This document shows, piece by piece, positions 8,551-16,118 of a stretch of 64,000 nucleotides of DNA. The position numbers and the translations under genes are program-made. Source of the DNA: UBA6168 sp964573725 (GTDB taxonomy: Bacteria > Bacteroidota > Bacteroidia > Chitinophagales > Saprospiraceae). Position 1 is the stretch's first letter. Every line of letters begins with the position of its first letter. The stretch spans positions 62,001-126,000 of the forward strand of contig CAZNLJ010000011.1 of the NCBI GenBank assembly GCA_964573725.1. Reading direction: 5' to 3'. The notes under the pieces are model-generated. The model worked only from the letters and a program-made list of their open reading frames with translations, was not told where the DNA came from and made no database searches.

Positions 8551-8830
8551 CATCACCCGCACCTCAAAACCAAATCGAATATCTTGATTGTAAAGTTCGC
8601 ATGGTTGTATAAAAACCTAAGCTACCTATTACCGAAGGCGCTTTATGGCATTGCTCGATGATTGGACAGGGCGTCCGGCGGCGCGCCCTGAGAAAATTTT
8701 TGGGCGCGGGGTTGCTCCCCGCGCCCTTTTCCCTGCGGGACGTAGCACATCAGCGAGATTGATAACTAAAAACAAAGGAAAATCAATGTTTTGTAATCAA
8801 TTATCTCGTAGGGTTGAGGTGCGGAAGCTG
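8551..8830 (+). repeat. MITE-like dispersed repeat, copy A
   Basis: A 280-bp non-coding element with imperfect terminal inverted repeats. CATCACCCGCACCTCAA at the left end matches the complement of the right end (8814-8830) at 14 of 17 positions, with an uninterrupted 11-bp core CCGCACCTCAA. Its interior matches copies at 18352-18613 and 63499-63764. Shared blocks include ACCAAATCGAATAT, TAAGCTACC, and GGCGGCG near the middle, then AAAATCAATGTTTTGTAAT and GTAGGGTTGAGG near the right end. No transposase is encoded. The element lies between two minus-strand genes and carries a terminator-like hairpin inside. Confidence 0.75.
8702..8730. terminator. GC hairpin plus T-tract within repeat copy A
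   Basis: A perfect 10-bp stem (GGGCGCGGGG, 8702-8711, with 8717-8726) and a 5-nt loop are followed by TTTT on the plus strand and preceded by AAAATTTTT on the other side. This is a canonical bidirectional intrinsic terminator. It could end transcripts from the outer-membrane protein gene at 8875. Copies B and C keep GC-rich inverted sequence here but not this exact stem. Confidence 0.6.
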
Positions 8831-8874
8831 GGCTTGTCCGCTCCTGCTGTCGGCTTTCCGGCAGGCGGTTCCGG

Positions 8875-9498
8875 TCAGAAGGACAAACCGGCGGTCAGCA
8901 CCAGCCGGGTAGGCGCCTCCGAAAACGGCACCTTGCGCCCACCGATCCGCATATGGTCGCCGAATTTGGTGAAGTTCCCCTCATACCGAAGGTCTATCAG
9001 CACTTTCCACAGGTCCAGCCCCACGCCTGCCTGGTAACCGAGCGTCAGGTTGTTGAAACGACGGCTGTAGCCGGACAACTCATCCTCCAATTCGGATTTG
9101 CTGGCGACGTAAACGTGTCCCGCCGGCCCTGCCTCCAGCCGCAGGGGCCCCAACTTGTAGCCGATCATGACCGGTATGTCCATGGTCCGGTATTTTTCCG
9201 TCAGGACGGTACCCAGCAGGTTGTTTTGGAAATCGTCGACCTGGAAGTCGACCCGGGAGGAATTGAAGAGCGCTTCCGGCTGCACATAAAAACGTTCCCC
9301 GAGCTTGCCGCGCAGGAAAAAGCCGAGGTGATAGCCGTAGCTGGCGTCCTTGACGGCAAGCCGGATACCGTCCTGTTCAATGGTTTCCTTCTTGAGGTTG
9401 GTGGAGCTGAGCCCCAACCGGAATCCGTACTTCACCTGGGCGTGGCCCCAGGCGGAGACGAAAAAGACGAGGATGACGGGAAGCAATGATTTCTTCAT
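8875..9498 (-). CDS. Outer-membrane beta-barrel protein (PorT-like family)
   Basis: A 207-residue protein with a signal peptide (MKKSLLPVILVFFVSAWGHAQ). Alternating amphipathic strands follow, beginning VKYGFRLGLS and ending in VLTAGLSF, with a terminal Phe as is usual for barrels inserted by BamA. The arrangement, with YHLGFFLRGKL, FYVQPEALFNS and YQAGVGLDLW, fits the small outer-membrane beta-barrel family widespread in Bacteroidota, in which every second strand ends in a Gly-aromatic pair. No function beyond an outer-membrane location can be stated. It stands alone: the MITE-like repeat lies just downstream and about 340 bp of non-coding DNA lies upstream. A strongly hydrophilic loop (SELEDELSGYSRRFNN) is probably surface-exposed. 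Confidence 0.82.
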   Translation of the reverse strand: MKKSLLPVILVFFVSAWGHAQVKYGFRLGLSSTNLKKETIEQDGIRLAVKDASYGYHLGFFLRGKLGERFYVQPEALFNSSRVDFQVDDFQNNLLGTVLTEKYRTMDIPVMIGYKLGPLRLEAGPAGHVYVASKSELEDELSGYSRRFNNLTLGYQAGVGLDLWKVLIDLRYEGNFTKFGDHMRIGGRKVPFSEAPTRLVLTAGLSF

Positions 9499-9840
9499 AC
9501 AACTAAGGATTTTGGTTTGACGATTTGTCCGGATAAAGAAGGCCTGTCCGAAAACAAGGGATCGAAGCCATATGGATTCATAACGAAGGCCTTTCTCCCT
9601 ATCATGTGCCGGCGGAACGAAATTCCTTTCCGACCGCCCGGTTTAACAAATATTTAGCCCGGTCGGCGGAGTTGGCGCCACCGCCCCCTTTCCGGAGCCG
9701 ATCCGGAATATCGGAAAATAGCGTACTTTTGTCAAGTCGGGCGGTATTGACACCGGCCGGAACGGCGGGATATCCCGCCTCCTTCCCATCCGGCACCGTA
9801 CGAAACCGTACCGGATCCGGACTTTCCAATCGACCGGCAG
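9499..9840. other. Divergent intergenic region between the barrel gene and engB
   Basis: About 340 bp separates two divergently transcribed genes. It holds an engB promoter candidate (9724-9731). No other supported feature was seen. Confidence 0.4.
9724..9731 (+). promoter_or_regulatory. -7 promoter element upstream of engB
   Basis: TACTTTTG matches the Bacteroidota -7 consensus TAnnTTTG, about 110 bp before the engB ATG. No convincing TTTG -33 box was found at the usual spacing, so support is moderate. Confidence 0.4.
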
Positions 9841-10458
9841 ATGAAACAACACCTTGCAGCGACCTACACCGGCAGTTATCCGGACCTGGCGGCCTGTCCG
9901 GCACCGGATATGCCGGAGTATGCCATGACCGGCCGGTCGAATGTCGGCAAATCCTCCCTGATCAACATGTTGTGCCAGCACAAAGGACTGGCCCACGTAT
10001 CGCACCGGCCCGGAAAGACCCAAACCATCAACTACTTCCGCATCGCCGAGGGCTGGCACCTGGTGGACCTGCCCGGTTTCGGCTATGCCAAGACCTCCCG
10101 GAAGACCCGCCAGGAATGGCACCGGATGGTAACCGAGTACCTGCTGGCGCGTCCGTCGCTGGTATGTGTCTTTGTCCTCGTCGACAGCACCATCGAACCC
10201 AATCGGCAAGACATCGAATTCGCAAACTGGCTGGGGGAACACCAGATCCCCTTCGTGTTGGTCTTTACGAAATCGGACAAGCTGCCGGGCAACCAGCTGC
10301 GCACCCAGGTCGACCGCTTCCTGCATACCTTGTCGGAATCTTGGAATGAATTGCCGCCCCATTTCATCACCTCCGCCGTCCGACAAACCGGGCGGGAGAC
10401 CTTGCTCTCCTTCATCGGGGAAGTCAATGAGCGGGTCTCGTCAAACCCTCCGGAGTAG
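9841..10458 (+). CDS. engB: Ribosome biogenesis GTPase EngB/YsxC/YihA
   Basis: A 205-residue TrmE-Era-EngA family GTPase that takes part in assembly of the large ribosomal subunit. All five G motifs are visible: G1 GRSNVGKSS (31-39), the G2 region around GKTQTINYF, G3 DLPGFGYA, G4 TKSD and G5 ITSA. The length and compact single-domain layout match EngB, which has no C-terminal KH domain. The ATG at 9841 follows a plausible 5' region with a TACTTTTG promoter element. The acyltransferase gene on the same strand begins 61 bp past its stop, so they are probably co-transcribed. Confidence 0.95.
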   Translation: MKQHLAATYTGSYPDLAACPAPDMPEYAMTGRSNVGKSSLINMLCQHKGLAHVSHRPGKTQTINYFRIAEGWHLVDLPGFGYAKTSRKTRQEWHRMVTEYLLARPSLVCVFVLVDSTIEPNRQDIEFANWLGEHQIPFVLVFTKSDKLPGNQLRTQVDRFLHTLSESWNELPPHFITSAVRQTGRETLLSFIGEVNERVSSNPPE

Positions 10459-10519
10459 CGGCCCGTTCCCGGAATGTCCGGACGGATGGTTCCGGAAACG
10501 CCGGTATCAGCAACACCAC

Positions 10520-12280
10520 ATGGCAAGAAAAAATCGAATATACCCGCATGTCCTGCCCGACATCGCAGACTGGCCCATCCACCGGCTGTTGCGTGACCGC
10601 AAGAATCTTGTGGAGGATATCGCACAGTTCACCTACCAACGGCTCAAGAAACTGTACGGTGCCGAGCTCCAGGACGTGGTCGCCCGAACCATTTACCTCG
10701 AGCGGATCCGGATCAAGGAAGAACCCTGGAAAGTGGACCCGCCGAACGAGAACGCATTCTGGAAGAAAATGATCGCCCGCCTGATGCCGCCCCAACGGGC
10801 AGGCATTGCCGACGACCAGGCGGCGGAGCTGGTCCTGGCGAGCATCATCCGCCGGTATACCGAGGAAATCGTCGGCACCTTCAGCATCCCCACCTTCCTG
10901 TTCGCCCGCCGCTTCCTGACGGTCTTCTTCAACCGCCTGCTCAATACCGCCGCCGGCAGGAACATCAAACGGATCTTCGGCAGGCGTTACAAGGTCAACG
11001 ACCGGCTGCTCGCCCTGGGCGAGATCGATACCATCCGAAGCCTGTTCGCCAAAGGCACCGTCGTCATCGTACCCACCCATTCCAGCAACCTGGACTCCAT
11101 CCTGATCGGATACGTGCTGGATACCATCGTCGGACTCCCCTCCTTTTCCTACGGCGCCGGCCTGAACCTCTACAATACCGGCTACACCGCCTATTTCATG
11201 AACCGGCTGGGTGCCTACCGCGTCGACCGCCGGAAAAAAAATCCGGTCTACCTGGAGAATCTCAAGGCCATGTCCAACCTCTCCATCCAACGGGGAACCA
11301 ACAGCCTTTTCTTCCCGGGTGGTACCCGGAGCCGCTCCGGGGCGCTGGAAAACAAACTGAAAATGGGACTGCTCGGCACCGCCGTGGAAGCCCAACGGGC
11401 GATTTTCCAACAAAACCGCACCGACAAGGTATTCATCGTCCCCTTGGTGCTCAGTTACCATGTCGTACTGGAAGCCAAATACCTCATCGAACAACATTTG
11501 CGGCAAACCGGGAAGGAACGATACATCATGCCCAAGGATGATTTCTACAGTTTCCGGAAGATCCTGAAATTCGGTTGGAACTTTTTCTCCCAACCCTCGG
11601 AAATCACCCTCTCCTTCGGCAAACCCATGGATGTGCTCGGCAATTTCGTCGACGGGGAAGGTAACAGCCTGGACCAATTCGGCAGGACCGTCGACCTCCG
11701 GGATTATTTCCGGTCCACCGACCGGGAAATCACGGAAAACCTGCAACGCGAATCCCAGTATACCATCATGCTGGCGGAACGCATCGCCGACCGGTACCGG
11801 CGGGAGAATATCGTCCTGACCAGCCATGTCGTCGCATTCGCCGCTTTCCGGCTCCTGCAAAAGGAAAACAGCGGACTGGACCTCTTCGGCCTCCTTCGGC
11901 TGCCGCCGGAAGACCTCCTTCTGCCCCGGGAAACCATGCTGCAACTGACCGCCCAGCTGGTCGATGCCCTCCGACGCCTGGAAGCCGCCGGTGCGCTGAA
12001 ACTCGCCCCCGCCTTCTCACAGGACGCGGAACGCATCCTGCAAGACGGAATCCGGAAACTGGGGGTCTACCACGTCGCCAAACCGCTGGTCTTCCACAAG
12101 AAGGGTGATATCACCAGCCAGGACCTCAAATTGTTGTTCTTTTACCACAACCGGCTGGACGCTTATCCGCTCGACAAGCAGATCTCCTGGTCGACCATCC
12201 AGGCGCCCCCCGCCGAAGACCTCCCCAACCCTTCGCCCGTCGCTTTGCTGCTCGACCACGCCCCGACGACGGACCGGTAA
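10520..12280 (+). CDS. PlsB/PlsC-like glycerophospholipid acyltransferase
   Basis: A 586-residue acyltransferase expected to acylate glycerol-3-phosphate or lysophosphatidate at the inner membrane. The catalytic HX4D motif is THSSNLD (His187, Asp192). Further blocks follow in family order: AYFMNRLGAYRVDRR, then FFPGGTRSRSG (264-274), then VFIVPLVLSYHVVLE. The canonical FPEG motif reads FPGG here, so the usual Glu is replaced by Gly. The length and long alpha-helical N-terminus are closer to PlsB than to PlsC. The frame is open back to 10166 inside engB, but the ATG at 10520, 61 bp after the engB stop, gives the plausible start MARKNRIYPHVLPD. A C-terminal domain of about 200 residues has no motif I can name. 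Confidence 0.85.
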   Translation: MARKNRIYPHVLPDIADWPIHRLLRDRKNLVEDIAQFTYQRLKKLYGAELQDVVARTIYLERIRIKEEPWKVDPPNENAFWKKMIARLMPPQRAGIADDQAAELVLASIIRRYTEEIVGTFSIPTFLFARRFLTVFFNRLLNTAAGRNIKRIFGRRYKVNDRLLALGEIDTIRSLFAKGTVVIVPTHSSNLDSILIGYVLDTIVGLPSFSYGAGLNLYNTGYTAYFMNRLGAYRVDRRKKNPVYLENLKAMSNLSIQRGTNSLFFPGGTRSRSGALENKLKMGLLGTAVEAQRAIFQQNRTDKVFIVPLVLSYHVVLEAKYLIEQHLRQTGKERYIMPKDDFYSFRKILKFGWNFFSQPSEITLSFGKPMDVLGNFVDGEGNSLDQFGRTVDLRDYFRSTDREITENLQRESQYTIMLAERIADRYRRENIVLTSHVVAFAAFRLLQKENSGLDLFGLLRLPPEDLLLPRETMLQLTAQLVDALRRLEAAGALKLAPAFSQDAERILQDGIRKLGVYHVAKPLVFHKKGDITSQDLKLLFFYHNRLDAYPLDKQISWSTIQAPPAEDLPNPSPVALLLDHAPTTDR

Positions 12281-12315
12281 CCGGAGCGACCTCCGGCGAC
12301 CTGCCTGCCCAACCC

Positions 12316-13419
12316 TCATTTCATGAAACCCCGCCAACCGGGCGGCCGGACGTACCGGGCGATGTGCGTGGCAAACGGGATGAGGTCCGCCGGGTCGGAG
12401 GATTCCGCTATCTGGGTCTTCTCCAGGATGAAATCCAAGAAATGACGGGCCTCCTGGGTGTCGAACTGCATGGAATACTCAAAATAAAATCCGAGGTCCT
12501 CCATCGGCATGCAATGCGTGAAGACATATTTCTCCTTCCACAAATCGTAATAGATGATGAAACGGGGCCGGGGGAACACATTGCTGAAAAGATGCAGGAA
12601 AAGCGGCGACTCCAGGAACTGGTCCGCCGGATGCCCATAGCCCACGGCCTCCCAGGCGGGATAGAACAACAACTGGCAGTTGACCTTTTCCCGGAACAGG
12701 TCCTGGGCAACCCGCAACAGCTTGTCCTTCAAGACCTTTACAGGAAGTATCGCATCGCTGAAGGAGGCATACGGAAACCAGGCCTTCGACTTCAGGTCGT
12801 AATATTCGAGCACCTCGGGCGTCCCGACCCGGAGCTTGTAATCGAAGCGTTCGTAACCGGGAATCACATAACCGGGGTAAAAGTACTGCAGCCCGCGGCG
12901 CATGCCGAAATCGATTTCCTCCAGCATGGTGAACAAACCCAGGCTGTATTGGGCATACAATGGGTCGTAAACCCCTTTGATGCTGGCCATGGTGGTTTCG
13001 CCCAAGTCGAAAAAGCTGAAGGCTATCAGTTTTTGCCCGTCATAGACCGCCACCTCCCAGGTATCGAAAATGTTGGTGTCGCCATTATCCAACAAGCTGA
13101 GCTTCAAAGTCCACTCCAGTTTACCCTTGAAATCGTACCGAAACTCCTCGAACAGGGCGTTCTTCTCCTCATCGATGAAACCGGGCCGGACCACCACCCG
13201 GAACTTGTCATGTACCTTGCGGCGCAACTTGCGCAGCCCTTTCCGAAATTCGTAACCCGCCAACGGCAGGCGGATCCAGATCGGGGAGTAAAGGTTTTCC
13301 TCGAAAAACAGGAAATGGCAGGTGTAGATCCCCTGCCCCATCCGGTACCAACCCTTGGCGAGATAATCATCCAGGGCTTGGGGGGTCAATGTGGTCGGGA
13401 AATGTTTCTCTGTAAACAT
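12316..13419 (-). CDS. Arginyl/leucyl-tRNA-protein transferase-like (Ate1/Bpt family)
   Basis: A 367-residue protein resembling the C-terminal GNAT-like domain of Ate1/Bpt. These enzymes transfer an amino acid from charged tRNA to the N-terminus of proteins and mark them for N-degron proteolysis. The recognisable region (about residues 145-240) contains LIAFSFFDLGETTMASIKG, then YDPLYAQYSLGLFTMLEEI, then YFYPGYVIPGYERFDYKL. This is the family sequence in which a bile-acid-like Tyr-rich strand follows a long helix. The N-terminal CxxC iron-sulphur/zinc cluster of classical Ate1 is not evident, so activity is uncertain. It converges on the acyltransferase (35 bp apart) and diverges from the small secreted protein at 13569. 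Confidence 0.7.
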   Translation of the reverse strand: MFTEKHFPTTLTPQALDDYLAKGWYRMGQGIYTCHFLFFEENLYSPIWIRLPLAGYEFRKGLRKLRRKVHDKFRVVVRPGFIDEEKNALFEEFRYDFKGKLEWTLKLSLLDNGDTNIFDTWEVAVYDGQKLIAFSFFDLGETTMASIKGVYDPLYAQYSLGLFTMLEEIDFGMRRGLQYFYPGYVIPGYERFDYKLRVGTPEVLEYYDLKSKAWFPYASFSDAILPVKVLKDKLLRVAQDLFREKVNCQLLFYPAWEAVGYGHPADQFLESPLFLHLFSNVFPRPRFIIYYDLWKEKYVFTHCMPMEDLGFYFEYSMQFDTQEARHFLDFILEKTQIAESSDPADLIPFATHIARYVRPPGWRGFMK

Positions 13420-13427
13420 CAGCAGGC

Positions 13428-13458
13428 TTGGCGGTTCGGACGAACGGACGTATTTTTG
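13428..13458 (+). promoter_or_regulatory. Promoter of the small secreted protein gene
   Basis: A -33 TTG (13428-13430) and a -7 TATTTTTG (13451-13458) are separated by 20 nt, in line with the Bacteroidota primary sigma consensus. They lie about 110 bp before the ATG at 13569, in the divergent intergenic region. Confidence 0.5.
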
Positions 13459-13568
13459 ACCGGGGTTGGGAAGGTGACCGGAACCGAAGGGGAAAATCCT
13501 GCTGTCGGGGTAGGCCTGATGCCACCGGGTCCGTCGTCTCTCACAAATCTAACCAATAATTGCCATTC

Positions 13569-14018
13569 ATGAAAGTAATGGTATCGCATTGTTTTCTGCT
13601 GGGCTGCCTCCTGGCCGCCTGTCCGGCCGTCGCCCAACCGGCCTTCCCGCCGCGGCTCCCTTTCCCCGAACAACAGGAAAGCCTGCGGGCCGAACTGGCC
13701 GCCTTCGACCTGATGCGGGAACGCTTTTCCTTAGCCCTGTCGGAGGGCGACCTCCCGAGCGCGGAAGAGATCCGGACCGAGCTGGCCGCCCAGCTCCGGA
13801 CCGGCCTGTCCCGGCTGCAGGACGCCTGGATGCAGTCCGCCCCCGGCAGCATCCCCCCCCGGGAATCGGACTGGTCGCCACAGCTGGAGCGTTTCATCGC
13901 TTGCCCCTTGCCGGCGCCCGGACACGTCCCGCAGGAAGGGGCCGTCGGCCCGGAAGACATCCTCCACCTGCTCCGCCGCTATTGGTCGGATTCCATCGAA
14001 GGACGGCCCGCCCGGTGA
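13569..14018 (+). CDS. Small secreted protein of unknown function
   Basis: A 149-residue protein with a signal peptide (MKVMVSHCFLLGCLLAACPAVAQ). The cysteine in LLAAC could also allow lipidation. The mature part is mostly helical and charged, with Glu- and Arg-rich segments such as LRAELAAFDLMRERF and AEEIRTELAAQLRTGL, and ends DILHLLRRYWSDS. I start at the ATG at 13569, because an in-frame TTG nine bases earlier only adds MPF to the signal peptide. A good promoter precedes it. folC lies 135 bp downstream on the same strand. No family is recognised; frame use and codon bias look like real coding. Confidence 0.6.
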   Translation: MKVMVSHCFLLGCLLAACPAVAQPAFPPRLPFPEQQESLRAELAAFDLMRERFSLALSEGDLPSAEEIRTELAAQLRTGLSRLQDAWMQSAPGSIPPRESDWSPQLERFIACPLPAPGHVPQEGAVGPEDILHLLRRYWSDSIEGRPAR

Positions 14019-14153
14019 TGCGCCGGATACCGACTTCCGGAGCTCGTCCCGATACTCGCCACCCGTACCGCCGGTGCCCGGATGCACCGGTAACCGGCCC
14101 GACCGACGCCTCGCCCGCCTGATCTCTCCTCCTAGCCAACCCAAACCTCCGCA

Positions 14154-15458
14154 ATGAATAGACGCTACCGGGAAACGCTCGATTACCTGTACGCCCAACT
14201 GCCTATGTTCCAACGGGTCGGACCGGCCGCCTACAAGAAGGACCTGACCAACATCTCGGCCTTGTGCCAACACCTGGGACAACCCCAGCAAAGGTTCCCC
14301 TCCATCCATATCGCCGGCACCAACGGTAAAGGTTCCGTCTCGAATATGCTTGCGGCGGTCTTCACCGCCAGCGGTTACCGAACCGGACTCTACACCTCCC
14401 CCCATTACCGCGATTTCCGCGAACGGGTCCGCATCGACGGACAACTGATTCCCGCCGGAGATGTCATCCGGTTCGTGGATAAACACCGCCCCGCCTTCGA
14501 CCGCATCGGCCCTTCCTTTTTCGAATGGTCCACCGCCCTGGCTTTCGACCACTTCGCCCGGCAAAAGGTGGATATCGCCATCATCGAAACCGGACTGGGC
14601 GGACGGTTCGATTCCACCAACCTCGTTCAACCGGTCCTCAGCGTCATCACCAACATCAGCTATGACCATATGAATATCCTCGGCGATACCCTTCCTCAAA
14701 TCGCCTCGGAAAAGGCCGGCATCATCAAGCCAGGTATCCCCGTTGTCATCGGGGAAACCCATCCCGAAACGGAAGCCGTGTTCCGGGAAGCCGCCCGACG
14801 GTGCCTGTCCCCTCTCTTTTTCGCCGACCAATCGGTCCGTATCCTCCCCGGCCCCCGACAAGGCCACCATGCTTCCTACACCATCCACCAGGATGGTCAG
14901 CCGACGGAACTGCCGGTTTCCCTCGAACACCTCGGCGAATACCAACAATACAACCTGGCGACCGTCTGGAAGACCTTGTCCGTCTTTTCCTCCCACTGCG
15001 ACCACCTGTTGGACCCGGCCCGGCCGCTCCGCATCCGGGAAGGCATGGCCCGGCTCAAATCGCTCACCGGATTCATCGGCCGCTGGGAACTGCTGCAGGA
15101 AAACCCACGCGTCATCTGCGACAGCGCCCACAACGAGGCAGGTATCCGGCAGGTCCTCAACGCCCTGTCCCGGATGTCCTACCGCCAACTGCATATCGTA
15201 TTCGGCACCGTCAATGATAAGGACCCGGAGATGATGCTCAGCCTGCTGCCCGCGGACGCCACCTATTATTTCGCCAAGGCGAAGGTACCCCGCGGCCTGG
15301 ATGCCCACGAGTTGCAACGGCAGGCCCAGCGGCTGGGCCGCCAGGGAAAAGCTTATGCCTCCGTCCGGACCGCCCTCGCCTACGCCCGCCGCAAAGCCGG
15401 GCCGGACGACCTGGTCTTCGTCGGCGGCAGCATTTTCGTTGTGGCCGAAGTCATCTGA
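14154..15458 (+). CDS. folC: Folylpolyglutamate synthase / dihydrofolate synthase
   Basis: A 434-residue Mur-ligase-family enzyme that adds glutamate to dihydropteroate and/or to reduced folates, using ATP. Diagnostic elements are the P-loop HIAGTNGKGSVSNM (GTNGKGS at 55-61), the folate-loop TSPHYRDFRERVRI (81-94), and a central IIETGLGGRFDSTN. Further on come NISYDHMNILGDTL, EKAGIIKPG and a C-terminal domain with DSAHNEAGI. Length equals the usual bacterial FolC. Whether it performs both reactions, as in E. coli, cannot be told from sequence. The gene is 135 bp after the small secreted protein and is followed by 660 bp without a gene. Confidence 0.96.
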   Translation: MNRRYRETLDYLYAQLPMFQRVGPAAYKKDLTNISALCQHLGQPQQRFPSIHIAGTNGKGSVSNMLAAVFTASGYRTGLYTSPHYRDFRERVRIDGQLIPAGDVIRFVDKHRPAFDRIGPSFFEWSTALAFDHFARQKVDIAIIETGLGGRFDSTNLVQPVLSVITNISYDHMNILGDTLPQIASEKAGIIKPGIPVVIGETHPETEAVFREAARRCLSPLFFADQSVRILPGPRQGHHASYTIHQDGQPTELPVSLEHLGEYQQYNLATVWKTLSVFSSHCDHLLDPARPLRIREGMARLKSLTGFIGRWELLQENPRVICDSAHNEAGIRQVLNALSRMSYRQLHIVFGTVNDKDPEMMLSLLPADATYYFAKAKVPRGLDAHELQRQAQRLGRQGKAYASVRTALAYARRKAGPDDLVFVGGSIFVVAEVI

Positions 15459-16118
15459 TTCCGGGATGGGCCAGCGGAAACAACCTGATCCGCATGCGCC
15501 AAAAACCGATGCGAAGTGGTAACCAATTCGGCGGACGGCTGTTATTATGCCTGGCATTCGGAATCGCCGGCCCGCACAGACCTCGTTGCCCTCCACCCCG
15601 GCATCGATGTCCGCCGACAAGCGCTTCCGGCTACCGTTCGAACCGTTACACAGGCAAGCGACCAGGCACAATCCGAAGTCCCCGGGCCGGCGCTTTCCCG
15701 GCAGGGCGCCCGTCGCAGGCACCTCGCCGGTAGAGGCGGCACCGGATTTCCATGCGTTTCCGGATACCGGAAACCTTTCCCGCGTCGCTTCGCGTGACGG
15801 CTCCGATGCCGCACCTCGAACCTAACCCGGTACGGTGGCTTGGCAAGGAAGGATCCCCGCCGCGGGTAAGGGGTGGGCTTACCAGGAAGTCGTCAGGGAC
15901 CTTACTTCCCGGAACAAGCGGGTCGCGACGGCTGTACCGGATTGACATGCCCGGCCTTCGGATAGGATGCCGGCGGGAAGGCGGGACCGGAACCGGAAGT
16001 ACCGGCTTCCGGTCCCGGCCATGATCCCTGGATCGGAGGCTGTCCCGTTCCCATTGGCCACCTGGCGGACCCCGGCCCGCCGGACCAAGGCGGAACAGCC
16101 ACCGGAAATCATTCGTTT
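15459..16118. other. 660-bp gene-less interval between folC and ubiD-like gene
   Basis: No frame here has a convincing start, composition or family match. The long minus-strand frames that cross it are antisense shadows of folC or the ubiD-like gene. No promoter of the TAnnTTTG type was found, so the start signals of the ubiD-like gene are unclear. Confidence 0.4.

Noticed and set aside
13731..15722. 663-codon minus-strand open frame
   Set aside because: It is antisense to the small secreted protein gene and folC; folC is complete on the plus strand.
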